Source of the DNA: JBKEDF01 sp047975325
Lineage (GTDB): Bacteria > Pseudomonadota > Alphaproteobacteria > Rhodobacterales > Rhodobacteraceae
Direction: 5' to 3'
Assembly (NCBI GenBank): GCA_047975325.1
Contig: JBKEDF010000050.1
Span: forward strand, 17,494-81,493
DNA: 64,000 nucleotides
A model generated the notes under the pieces. The model did no database searches and was not told the origin of the DNA. It worked only from the letters and a program-made list of their open reading frames with translations. The stretch's first letter is position 1; every line of letters begins with the position of its first letter. Below are positions 17,727 to 25,922 of the stretch, in pieces. A program made the translations under genes and the position numbers.

Positions 17727-18734
17727 TCACATGTTTCGCGCTCCGATTGCGGAAAGCAGCGCCTTGAGGAAATAGCCGAACTCATGCTTGCTGATGGACC
17801 GGCCCTTCTGATCAGTATCGACCCGATGAACGATCACCATATCAAGCCCGGGCACCACCATGCAGTAATGCCCCCCCGCCCCCTGGGCAGCATAGGATCC
17901 CGGCGGGGTACGCACCCCGGGAATGAAGACGCCATCGCGTTCCAGCCACCAGCAATAACCATAGGCACCGCGATGACCGGCATGGGAATAGCGCATCACG
18001 CTTTCCGCGGCCCAGCCCTCAGGCAGGATCATCTTTCCCGACCAGCGCCCCCCTTGCAGGAACAACTGCCCGAAACGCGCCAGATCCCTGCTCGACATGC
18101 GGAAAGGATAGGCGGCATGGCGCGACTGTTCAAAGTCTTCCGTCCAGCCATCAGGGTTTTCACCCGCAAGCGAAAAATCCTCCATCCCCAACGGCTGCGC
18201 GATACGTGCCTCAAAGGCTTTGGCCACGCTCAGCCCCGTGGCGGCGGTGAAAATCGTACCAAGTGCGTTGAAGTCCCAGTTATTATAGCACCAGAACGTA
18301 CCCGGGGCGTGGCTGTGCCGCTTTTCCTTGATAAGTTGCATCCATTCCGTTTCATAACCCGCTGGGTGGTAAATACCCGAACGCGCCATCATCAGATCAT
18401 GCACCGTGGCCTTGCGTTCCACCTTGCTGAGCGGGTCGATATCATCAATGCCCAGGGATTCCATGGTTGCAGTCGGATCGATGCGCCGCGCCGCCAGATC
18501 CTCCCCCATCAGCGCGGTGAGAAAGCTTTTGCGGATCGAATGGCACAGATATTTATGCGTGATATCGCCATGGGTAAAGACGATCCGCCCACCCTGCGCC
18601 ACGAGCACGCAATCAGTATTCTGCGCAGCGATCACCTTATGCAGCCTGGCCAGGCCGGAAGGCGACCAGCCCGCCGCCTCCGGATTGGCATAGTGGTTCC
18701 AATGCGGGGCGGGGTTGCTGTCTGGGCCCGTCAC
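17727..18734 (-). CDS. Serine hydrolase, beta-lactamase/AmpC-AmpH fold
   Basis: 335 residues from a GTG start at 18734. The nucleophile motif SxxK is visible as SIRKSFLTALMG near residue 80 and the YxN motif as YNNWDFN near residue 170, as in class C beta-lactamase-related esterases and peptidases. No signal peptide is apparent, so it may act in the cytoplasm. An upstream GTG at 18782 gives a longer protein, but that extension lies inside the terminator hairpin of the preceding gene; the GTG at 18734 has GAAGGAC seven bases upstream. Neighbours (peptide-binding protein, S9 peptidase) suggest hydrolysis of peptide or ester substrates. Confidence 0.8.
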   Translation of the reverse strand: MTGPDSNPAPHWNHYANPEAAGWSPSGLARLHKVIAAQNTDCVLVAQGGRIVFTHGDITHKYLCHSIRKSFLTALMGEDLAARRIDPTATMESLGIDDIDPLSKVERKATVHDLMMARSGIYHPAGYETEWMQLIKEKRHSHAPGTFWCYNNWDFNALGTIFTAATGLSVAKAFEARIAQPLGMEDFSLAGENPDGWTEDFEQSRHAAYPFRMSSRDLARFGQLFLQGGRWSGKMILPEGWAAESVMRYSHAGHRGAYGYCWWLERDGVFIPGVRTPPGSYAAQGAGGHYCMVVPGLDMVIVHRVDTDQKGRSISKHEFGYFLKALLSAIGARNM

Positions 18735-18753
18735 GTTTCTGTCCTTCTTCGTG

Positions 18754-18785
18754 AAAAACGGGGCGGCCCGGATCAGGGCCACCCC
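18754..18785 (-). terminator. Rho-independent terminator after the peptide-binding protein gene
   Basis: On the minus strand, GGGGTGGCCC-TGATCC-GGGCCGCCCC folds into a 10-bp stem with one G-T pair and is followed by GTTTTT. It ends 14 bases after the binding-protein stop and separates that gene from the serine hydrolase. Confidence 0.8.
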
Positions 18786-18798
18786 ATGATTGCGCCGT

Positions 18799-20388
18799 TT
18801 ATTTGGTCGCCTTGCGGTAATAGATGCGGAACCCGTTCCAGGTCCAGTCCTTCAACGTGCTGCGCTTGGCGGCCGCATTCATCGTCTGCATGATATAGGC
18901 CATCGGCCCTTCCTGCATGATATCGCGCTGCAATTCATGATACATCTCGGCGCGTTTGGCCGGATCGCGTTCGAAAAGCGCAGCCTCGACACGGGCATTC
19001 ATTTCCTCGTTGTAATAGCCCGCACGCCAGGAAGGATATTGCGTCAGCTTGGCCTCCAGCGCGTTATCGGGGTTGGAAACAAACCGTGTTGCCATCCCGT
19101 TGGCATCGGGGACATTGGTCTTGAAGCCCAGCAGGGCCGTATCGAAATCGCGCGCGCGGTTCTTGGCATAAAGCTGCGCATTGGCCATGCGTTCGATTTT
19201 CATGGTGATCCCGGCCTTGGACGCGGTTTCCTGCACCGATTGCGCAATCGGATTGCCATAAGGATGCGATCCGATGATCAGCGTGGTTTCAAACCCGTCG
19301 GCATAACCAGCCTCAGCCAAAAGCGACTTGGCCTTTTCGACATCCACCATGAAGGGCTGGCCTTCGGCTTCGTCCAGCGCCCCGAAGGCACCCAGTTGCA
19401 CAAAGGCTGCGCGGGGGACCCCCACGCCCTTCATCACCGTATCGGCCAGGCCCTGATAGTCGATCAGATAGCGCATCGCGAGCCGCACCCGTGCATCGTC
19501 AAAGGGCGGGCGCGTCACATTCATCCCCATATAGAAAAGTGAAGGATTGAGCGTGCGCACGACCTCAACCCCTTCCTGGCCATCGATGGCGGCCAGATCC
19601 TCGGCAGTCAGGTTGCGGGCGATATCGACATCGCCCTTTTCCAGAAGCAACCGCTGCGTTCCCGGTTCTGCAACATGGCGGATCAGGACGCGCGGCAGGC
19701 CCGGGGCCTCACCGCCGTAGTTTTCGTTGGCCTGAAGCAGGACGCTTTCGCTCGGGTTCCATTGCCGCAACGCATAGGGGCCAACGCAGGCGGTCTTGTC
19801 CTGCAAATAGGCATTGCCCATGTCACCGTCTTTTTCATTCGCCTCAATTTCGGCCCGGTTGAGCATGACAGCCACCCGGTTCGCCGCAATCGATGCCAGC
19901 ACCAGATTGACCGGATAGGGTTTGTCAAGCTGCATCACCACGGTCCGGTCATCCGGCGCAGTGATCAGGTTACCAATCGATTCCGTGGTAAACCCGTAAT
20001 CGGTCAGTGCCGCGGCATTGCCGAAACCCAGCTTGACGACACGCTGCATCGACCAGATCAGATCCTGCGCGGTGCCGGGCGTTCCATCGGGAAAGACGAT
20101 CCCTTCCCGAAGATGAAAGGTCACGCTGCGACCATCTTCGGACACATCCCAGCTTTCGGCCAGCGCGGGCAGGAAGCTCGCCTCATCCGCAGGGTTATAG
20201 GCCACCAGCGCATCGCATGTGTTCATGATGATTTCATCGGTGACAACCTCGGCAATCTGGGCCGGGTCGAAACTGGAAATGGCATCGATGTTATAGGCCA
20301 TGACAAGCGCGCTGTCAGGCGTCTCGGCCAAGGCAGCCGCGCCAAGGCCAAGCCCCAGCGTTGCGGCCAGAACGGGTTTCAATTTCAT
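18799..20388 (-). CDS. ABC transporter substrate-binding protein, oligopeptide (OppA/DppA) type
   Basis: 529 residues, family-5 solute-binding protein. Signal peptide MKLKPVLAATLGLGLGAAALA ends near residue 21, so the protein is periplasmic. Family signatures include the N-terminal SFDPAQIAEVVTDEIIMNTCDALV and RSVTFHLREGIVFPDGTP near residue 85. A strong AAGGAGG site precedes the ATG at 20388, which was chosen over a start 36 bases upstream that lacks one. No permease or ATPase gene of the Opp/Dpp type accompanies it here, so it must use a transporter encoded elsewhere or serve another role. It lies between an S9 peptidase and a serine hydrolase. Confidence 0.87.
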   Translation of the reverse strand: MKLKPVLAATLGLGLGAAALAETPDSALVMAYNIDAISSFDPAQIAEVVTDEIIMNTCDALVAYNPADEASFLPALAESWDVSEDGRSVTFHLREGIVFPDGTPGTAQDLIWSMQRVVKLGFGNAAALTDYGFTTESIGNLITAPDDRTVVMQLDKPYPVNLVLASIAANRVAVMLNRAEIEANEKDGDMGNAYLQDKTACVGPYALRQWNPSESVLLQANENYGGEAPGLPRVLIRHVAEPGTQRLLLEKGDVDIARNLTAEDLAAIDGQEGVEVVRTLNPSLFYMGMNVTRPPFDDARVRLAMRYLIDYQGLADTVMKGVGVPRAAFVQLGAFGALDEAEGQPFMVDVEKAKSLLAEAGYADGFETTLIIGSHPYGNPIAQSVQETASKAGITMKIERMANAQLYAKNRARDFDTALLGFKTNVPDANGMATRFVSNPDNALEAKLTQYPSWRAGYYNEEMNARVEAALFERDPAKRAEMYHELQRDIMQEGPMAYIMQTMNAAAKRSTLKDWTWNGFRIYYRKATK

Positions 20389-20434
20389 TATGGATACCTC
20401 CTTGCTGATTGTTGTCAAAACCACCTTGGGCAGC

Positions 20435-22348
20435 TCAAAGATGGCGGGTCAGGAAATCCGCAATCGTCTCCTGCACCCGGGTGCGGTTGGTCCGGCGGGA
20501 AAACCCGTGGCCTTCATGTTCGATGCGCAGATATTCCACCGGCCGGGCCAATCCGCGCAGTGCGGAAAACACCTGTTCACCCTGTTCGATGGGCACGCGG
20601 GGATCGTCATTGGCATGCACGATCAGCAAGGGCGCCACGATCCGGTCAATCCGCGCCATGGGCGAAAGATCCCGTAGCAAGGCCGCATCCTGCACCGGGT
20701 CTCCATATTCGGCGGCCCGCAGGACCTGCCGCCAGGGGCCCGTGGTCATCATCAGGGTAGTAAAATTCGAGATCCCATAAATATCGATCCCGCAGCACCA
20801 TTTTTCCGGCGCCTCGGTCATGGCGGCCAGGACCATGAAGCCACCATAGCTTTGCCCCGAAACGGCAATCCGGTCCGCATCGGTATCAGGCCGTGCCGCG
20901 ATATGATCCCGCAAGGCCAACAGATCGTGCACGGAATCCATCCGCTTTTCGCGGTCATCGGCTGCGCAATAGCGGCGGCCATAGCCCGAAGACCCGCGCA
21001 CATTGGGGGAAATCACCATAATCCCGCTTTGCAGATAATGCAGGATCTCGGGGCGGAATTTCGGCTTCCATTGCGATTCCGGCCCGCCATGCACGATGAA
21101 CAGCACGGGCCAGCCGGTTTCAGGCTCCGGCCCGGCGGGCCGGTAAAGAAAATAGGGCACAGAAAGCCCGTCAAAGCTGTCAAACCGCTTCAAATCCGCC
21201 AAACAGGCAACCGGGGATACGGCCACGCGCGGCTCCAGGACGAAATCCTCAAACCCGGCTTCCGACCAGCCCCAAAGCGACGCGGGCCGTTCCGGTGCTG
21301 AAAAGCCGAAGATCAACCTGCGGCCTTCCTCGGCAAAGGCCAACGTGTCGATCACCCCCGGCGCAGGCGCCCCCAGGTCCGTGACCGCACCGCTTTCCAG
21401 ATCAACCATTTCAATCCGGCTCCAGCCTTCACGATTGACAAGGCAGGCCATACGGGTGCGATCGGGGACAAGCGCGATCTTTTCGATCTCCCATCCGGCC
21501 ACTTCATAGATGGCCGTGACCTTCCCGGTGTTGAAGTCAACACGGCAAGGACGGGTGACATCGCTGCCCTGATCGGTCAGCACGATGGCACCTTGCGCAT
21601 CGGCATCCAGCTTGACCGAAAGATATTGCGCGGGCCCTTCATGCGGCAGCGCCGGGGTTATCTTGCCGGATGCCGGATCCAGCCAGAGCAGATCCTGATC
21701 CCGCATCGACCGGCGCGAATCCCGGATCAATATCCGCCCGTCCGTCGTGAAGGCCAGGGGTTCGGCATAGCCGCCGCCCTGCCAGACACATTCCCGCATC
21801 CCGGTTTCCAGGGTCAGGACATGGATATCCATTTCACGCGCATTGCGTGCGTTTTCGCCAAAGGCTATCCGATCCGCCTCCGGCGCCCAGCACCCCCAGA
21901 CATGAACCTGCCCCGGCGCTTCCGTCAGCGGGCGGGGTGTGCCGTCACCACCCGGGATCAGCCAGATCTGATAACGTTCATCCATGCCGCAATCGGTGGT
22001 AAAGATCAGATCCCGCCCCCTGGGCGCGAAGGCAAGCGTCACGACCCGTTCCGGCAGATCGGTCACCTGCCGCGCAGGGCCTGCGGGGCGCCCCTCTTCC
22101 ATCGGGCATATCCAGACCTGATCCAGCCCCGTCTCATCCGACAGGAAGGCCAGCATCCTGCCATCGGCAGAAAGCGATTCACCCCGCCTCTGGGTCATGG
22201 CCATGAGATCTGGCAGGGAAAGCAGGGGAAGATCGGGCATCGGGTTTTCCAGGACTGAAGCAGGCGGGTCAAAGGTCGCGGGGATTGAGCCCGATCCGGG
22301 CGCAGAGATCAAATGACCGTTTGGAAAGATACAATTCCGATCTGGCAT
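20435..22348 (-). CDS. S9-family (prolyl oligopeptidase-like) peptidase
   Basis: 637 residues. A beta-propeller of WD-like blades spans about residues 45-375 and the alpha/beta hydrolase domain about 390-637. The catalytic triad is readable: GQSYGGFM (Ser), NDDPRVPIEQ (Asp) and HEGHGF (His). Such enzymes cleave short peptides from acyl-peptides or after proline. The ATG at 22348 has GAAGGAC five bases upstream and is preferred; the conserved region begins only near residue 40, and an ATG at 22240 is an alternative. No signal peptide is evident, implying a cytoplasmic peptidase acting on imported peptides. The 46-base gap to the binding-protein gene indicates one operon. Confidence 0.86.
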   Translation of the reverse strand: MPDRNCIFPNGHLISAPGSGSIPATFDPPASVLENPMPDLPLLSLPDLMAMTQRRGESLSADGRMLAFLSDETGLDQVWICPMEEGRPAGPARQVTDLPERVVTLAFAPRGRDLIFTTDCGMDERYQIWLIPGGDGTPRPLTEAPGQVHVWGCWAPEADRIAFGENARNAREMDIHVLTLETGMRECVWQGGGYAEPLAFTTDGRILIRDSRRSMRDQDLLWLDPASGKITPALPHEGPAQYLSVKLDADAQGAIVLTDQGSDVTRPCRVDFNTGKVTAIYEVAGWEIEKIALVPDRTRMACLVNREGWSRIEMVDLESGAVTDLGAPAPGVIDTLAFAEEGRRLIFGFSAPERPASLWGWSEAGFEDFVLEPRVAVSPVACLADLKRFDSFDGLSVPYFLYRPAGPEPETGWPVLFIVHGGPESQWKPKFRPEILHYLQSGIMVISPNVRGSSGYGRRYCAADDREKRMDSVHDLLALRDHIAARPDTDADRIAVSGQSYGGFMVLAAMTEAPEKWCCGIDIYGISNFTTLMMTTGPWRQVLRAAEYGDPVQDAALLRDLSPMARIDRIVAPLLIVHANDDPRVPIEQGEQVFSALRGLARPVEYLRIEHEGHGFSRRTNRTRVQETIADFLTRHL

Positions 22349-22455
22349 AGTTTGTCCTTCACCACCAAAACAGGCCACGCCATCCATATGATTGGGGTTC
22401 CATACTTTCGTTCGGGCATTTCGGTTCGGGATTCAGGGATTATCTTGCAGGTTCC

Positions 22456-22490
22456 GCTCTATTTCTGATTGAAACTATCAGAAATAGAGC
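22456..22490. promoter_or_regulatory. Perfect 14-bp palindrome upstream of the RTX/siderophore genes
   Basis: GCTCTATTTCTGAT (22456-22469), a 7-base spacer TGAAACT, then ATCAGAAATAGAGC (22477-22490), an exact dyad with no T-tract. It contains TGA-N9-TCA, the pattern of the RirA iron-responsive box of alphaproteobacteria. Located 106 bp before the RTX gene, between divergent transcription units, it looks like an operator; iron control is an inference from the genes downstream. Confidence 0.55.
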
Positions 22491-22595
22491 CTATCAGGGG
22501 GGGCCAGCGATACGGACGGGTCATGGCCCGGGGGCGAGCTCTTCCTGAAATCTACAGAAATGATGCGCCGGGGGATCGGCGCTGAAGGAGGACCT

Positions 22596-23441
22596 ATGGT
22601 GGTATTTCCAAGTTTGTTGGGTGGTGGTGGCATCACTTTCGGAACCGATGGCGATGATCTGATTTCCGGGGGCCGCAGCCCCTCGGTCGTCTGGGCCGGG
22701 GCCGGCAATGACGGGCTGCGCCTCGGTGGGGCCAGTGATCTGGCCTATCTCGAGGATGGCGATGACGTTGCCTATACCGAAGGCGGCGACGACATGGTCT
22801 ATGGCGGTGCCGGGAATGACATGATCTATACCGGACGCGGCAATGACTGGGCCGAAGGCGGGGAAGGGAATGATTTCCTGCATGGTGCCGATGGTAATGA
22901 TCAGCTTTTCGGTCGCGAAGGCGATGATTTCATCTTCGGCGGCGATGGCAATAACGCGCTCTATGGTTCCGACGGCAATGACATGGTTGTCGGTGGTTCC
23001 GGGATCGATGTCATCTTCGGCGGCTCGGGTGTGGATGTCATCCTTGGCGGTGACGGCATGGACTGGATCTCCGGCGGGCGGTCGACCTACACGGTCACCA
23101 ATCCCGACGGCACCGAAACCGAGGTCGAAGGCGTCAACCAGATCTACGGTCAGGGCGGGAACGACATGCTTTCGGGCAGGGGCGGATCAAACCAGTTCTT
23201 CTATCGCGGTGGCGACGGCACCGATATGATCAGCAGTTTCGATGCCGAAACCGATGAGATCATGCTGCAAAGAAACCTCAATGACAGTGGTATCGAGGAA
23301 CTTGCCGATCTGACAACCCGCATCACCCAGATTGAAACCGGTGCCGTGGTCGATATCGGCGATGACAGCTATATCCTGCTGGAAGGGATTGAGGCCAGCG
23401 CCGTCCTGGCCAATCTGGACAGCTATTTCGATCTGATCTGA
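22596..23441 (+). CDS. Secreted RTX (hemolysin-type calcium-binding repeat) protein
   Basis: 281 residues made almost entirely of glycine-aspartate nonapeptide repeats (GGAGNDMIY, GREGDDFIF and about a dozen more, residues 10-180) that fold into a calcium-binding beta-roll outside the cell. The C-terminal 80 residues (FFYRGGDGTDMISSFDAETDEIMLQ...) resemble the secretion-signal region of type I secreted proteins. No enzymatic domain is present. The ATG at 22596 follows AAGGAGG (22585-22591) and is chosen over an ATG at 22560 lacking a ribosome site. No type I secretion genes are in the window. It precedes the siderophore uptake genes, separated by a hairpin; whether it serves iron acquisition is unknown. 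Confidence 0.85.
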   Translation: MVVFPSLLGGGGITFGTDGDDLISGGRSPSVVWAGAGNDGLRLGGASDLAYLEDGDDVAYTEGGDDMVYGGAGNDMIYTGRGNDWAEGGEGNDFLHGADGNDQLFGREGDDFIFGGDGNNALYGSDGNDMVVGGSGIDVIFGGSGVDVILGGDGMDWISGGRSTYTVTNPDGTETEVEGVNQIYGQGGNDMLSGRGGSNQFFYRGGDGTDMISSFDAETDEIMLQRNLNDSGIEELADLTTRITQIETGAVVDIGDDSYILLEGIEASAVLANLDSYFDLI

Positions 23442-23447
23442 AACAAC

Positions 23448-23479
23448 CCGGCCCGGTGGCGTCGCATCCACCGGGCCGG
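23448..23479 (+). terminator. Hairpin terminator after the RTX gene
   Basis: Perfect 12-bp stem CCGGCCCGGTGG / CCACCGGGCCGG with an 8-base loop, beginning 7 bases after the RTX stop. No T-run follows, so it may act bidirectionally, Rho-dependently, or only as an mRNA stabiliser. Confidence 0.65.
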
Positions 23480-23514
23480 ACCCAGGGTGAACAGGGGCAA
23501 GGCCAAAACTCCGG

Positions 23515-24579
23515 ATGAAACGCAACATGGAATTTCCGCTGACCTCCGAGGCCGCCCTGCCGGGGCTGCCCTTCGTGCAGATCAGTGCGCTGCTGCAGCA
23601 GGAGGCACAGGCCCATGGCCTGGATCTGGACAGGGTACAAGATCATGCCGGGCGGGAAAGCCAGATCATCTGCAAGCTTGCCGACGGGGAAATCGGCGCA
23701 CGAAGCTGGGCGGAGGGCAGCATCCTCCATGTCCGCGCGGCCAGTCCCGACTGGCTTTTTACCCTGCGGGAAACCGTGACCAGCCATTTGACCGAAACCG
23801 CACCGGAACAGGCCATATTGCTGCGCTGGTCCGATCTGGCCCATCCCGGCAAGACCCCGCCCAATTTCAGCCTTGCCGAAGTCGAGGACCTGAAACCCCT
23901 GGGTGATCACTTCTTCCGGCTGCGGCTTCGGGGGGACAATCTGGACCGGCTCGCCCGCGACATGATCCATTTCCGGCTGATCCTGCCCCGGCCAGACGTG
24001 ACCCGCCCGCAATGGCCCGTGACCGGTGCCAATGGGCAGACGATCTGGCCCGAAGGCGCCCATGCGTTGCATCGTCCGGCCTATACGGTCCGTGCTATCG
24101 ATCCTGCCGCGGGCTGGCTCGACGCGGATATCTTCCGCCATCCGGGCGGGCGCGTCTGCACCTGGGCATCCGGCATTGAAAAAGGGGCGCAGGTCGGGCT
24201 GACCGGCCCCGGGGGTGGTGGGGTTCCGGTCGCGCAAAACCTGCTGATCGGTGGGGATGAAACCGCCTATCCCGCCCTTGCCCGCAGTATTGAGGCGCAA
24301 TCGCCGGAATGCGAAGGCCAGTGTTGGCTTTTCGGTCATGTCAAGGACTATCCCCTGCCCTGCCACCCCCGGATCCGGATAATCCATGCCCCGGGCGGCG
24401 AGGCCGATCTTGCCCGTGGCCTTGCACAAAACGGAACCCGGGCGGAACGGATCTGGATTGCCACCGAAAAAAGCCGGATCCTGCCGTTGCGGCAGATCAT
24501 TCATCAGGATCTGGGCATCGCAAGGCAACAGGCCCGGCTTGTCGCTTACTGGAACAGATCGACCGATCCGAAGGGATAA
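23515..24579 (+). CDS. Siderophore-interacting protein (FAD-dependent ferric-siderophore reductase) with N-terminal DUF2218-like domain
   Basis: 354 residues. The first ~105 residues resemble the DUF2218 module; the rest is a ViuB/SIP-type reductase: an FAD-binding barrel with RPAYTVRAID near residue 185, and a C-terminal lobe with LLIGGDETAYPALARSIE near residue 245 and IWIATEKSRILPLRQII near the end. These cytoplasmic enzymes release iron from imported ferric siderophores by reduction. The downstream MFS importer and TonB receptor fit that role. Start codons at 23515 and 23527 are both possible, with only weak ribosome sites. Confidence 0.85.
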   Translation: MKRNMEFPLTSEAALPGLPFVQISALLQQEAQAHGLDLDRVQDHAGRESQIICKLADGEIGARSWAEGSILHVRAASPDWLFTLRETVTSHLTETAPEQAILLRWSDLAHPGKTPPNFSLAEVEDLKPLGDHFFRLRLRGDNLDRLARDMIHFRLILPRPDVTRPQWPVTGANGQTIWPEGAHALHRPAYTVRAIDPAAGWLDADIFRHPGGRVCTWASGIEKGAQVGLTGPGGGGVPVAQNLLIGGDETAYPALARSIEAQSPECEGQCWLFGHVKDYPLPCHPRIRIIHAPGGEADLARGLAQNGTRAERIWIATEKSRILPLRQIIHQDLGIARQQARLVAYWNRSTDPKG

Positions 24580-24589
24580 AACCCTTCGG
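24568..24589 (+). terminator. Small hairpin at the end of the siderophore reductase gene
   Basis: CCGAAGGG-ATAAAA-CCCTTCGG, an exact 8-bp stem whose loop holds the TAA stop. No T-tract follows; perhaps an attenuator between reductase and MFS genes. Confidence 0.4.
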
Positions 24590-24653
24590 GCAGGCAGGAG
24601 TTGTCATGCCGCAAATATCGTACTAATAAACTCAGAATTTCGGCGAGCCTCAT

Positions 24654-25922
24654 ATGCCAGCCTGCCCCGAACAGGTTTCGCGTGTGACAAGGCCATCTTT
24701 TTCCATCGCCTTCGCCCTTGGCGGGCTCTATCTTGCGCAATCGGTGCCGCTCTATCTGGTGGCGGCGGCATTGCCCCCGATCCTGCGATCGCGCGGGGTC
24801 GATCTGGCGGTGATCGGTGCCTTTGGCGTGCTTCTTGCACCCTGGGTCCTGAAAGCGGCATGGGCGCCACTGATCGACCGGCTGGCCCGCAAGCCACGGG
24901 TCGGTCGAAAGGGCGTGGTCCTGATCTGTCTTGCAGTTACGTTGGGCGCCATCCTTCTGCTTTCGATGCTTGATCCGGTCGCGGATGCGATCCGTTTCTT
25001 TCCGGTCCTGATGGCGATGTCGATCAGTTCCGCCACGCAGGATATCGCCGCCGATGGCTGGGCGGTGGAACATCTTCCGCCCGGGGAACAGGCCACCGGC
25101 AATGCCATTCAGGCCGGGGCTGTGGCCTTCGGGGTGCTTGTCGGCGGTTCGGGGACACTTTTGCTGATGGATCCGCTGGGCTGGTCACTGACCTTGCAGA
25201 TCATCGCCGGGCTGGCGGCAATCTGCATCCTGCCTTTCCTGATCCTGCCCGAAAACCAGGGGCGCCGCCCCCTGCCTGCGGATCATGGCAAGGCTTCCTT
25301 CGGCCATTTCCTGACTTTGCCGATGGCCGGGGCGATGCTGGCCTTCGCCTTTTTCTTTCGCATGCCCGAAGGGCTGGTCAAGGCCCTGGAACAACCCTTC
25401 CTGATCGATCGGGGCTTCAGCCTGGTCGAGGTCGGGCTGGTTTCGGGCGGGGCTGCGGCATTGGTGGGCGTTTTCGGCGCCGCAAGTGGCGCTTTCCTGA
25501 TCCGATGGGCAGGGCTGCGGCCCTTTTTCGTGGCGCTGATCCTTGGCCGGACCCTGACCTTTGCAGCCTTCTTTGCCGCAGCGATCCTTGATATCGGAAC
25601 ATGGCCGCTGGTGATCCTTTCGGGCATTGATACCTTCCTGCGCTATGTCGAGATGGTCGGCCTCTACACCGCATTCATGCGGTTTTCTTCGCTGACCCAG
25701 GCGGGAACGGATTTCACGCTGCTGACCAGTGTAAACCTGCTGACCTACATGCTCGGCAGCATGATTGCCGGCGCCATGGCCTCCGCGCTTGGTTACGGGC
25801 CGGTCTTTGCCCTTGCCGTCTTCCTGTCAGCAATCACCGGCTGGATTGCCGTGACCTGCCTTCCCCGCGCCGTTCGCGAACGGCGCAATTCCCCCAATAT
25901 CCCAAAGGAGCATCCCGCATGA
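24654..25922 (+). CDS. MFS transporter of the RhtX/FptX siderophore-importer type
   Basis: 422 residues with twelve predicted membrane spans starting at SFSIAFALGGLYLAQSVPLYLVAAALP. The opening ALGGLYLAQSVP and the SSATQDIAADGWAVEHL segment near residue 125 are typical of the RhtX/FptX/AmpG-like group, single-protein inner-membrane importers of ferric siderophores (rhizobactin, pyochelin). It therefore replaces an ABC importer for the siderophore brought in by the TonB receptor encoded immediately after (ATGA overlap). Start codon uncertain: the ATG at 24654 has only a weak upstream site. Confidence 0.83.
   Translation: MPACPEQVSRVTRPSFSIAFALGGLYLAQSVPLYLVAAALPPILRSRGVDLAVIGAFGVLLAPWVLKAAWAPLIDRLARKPRVGRKGVVLICLAVTLGAILLLSMLDPVADAIRFFPVLMAMSISSATQDIAADGWAVEHLPPGEQATGNAIQAGAVAFGVLVGGSGTLLLMDPLGWSLTLQIIAGLAAICILPFLILPENQGRRPLPADHGKASFGHFLTLPMAGAMLAFAFFFRMPEGLVKALEQPFLIDRGFSLVEVGLVSGGAAALVGVFGAASGAFLIRWAGLRPFFVALILGRTLTFAAFFAAAILDIGTWPLVILSGIDTFLRYVEMVGLYTAFMRFSSLTQAGTDFTLLTSVNLLTYMLGSMIAGAMASALGYGPVFALAVFLSAITGWIAVTCLPRAVRERRNSPNIPKEHPA

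Noticed and set aside
17565..18893. 442-codon plus-strand open frame across the serine hydrolase gene
   Set aside because: Opposite strand has SxxK and YxN motifs of a known family; this frame has no signal, motif or ribosome site.
19675..20760. 361-codon plus-strand frame opposite the peptide-binding protein
   Set aside because: Antisense frame overlapping two supported genes, no conserved features.
22629..23160. Tandem DNA repeats that might be a satellite or CRISPR-like array
   Set aside because: The periodicity is coding: Gly-Asp-rich RTX nonapeptides. There are no constant repeats with unique spacers and no cas genes.
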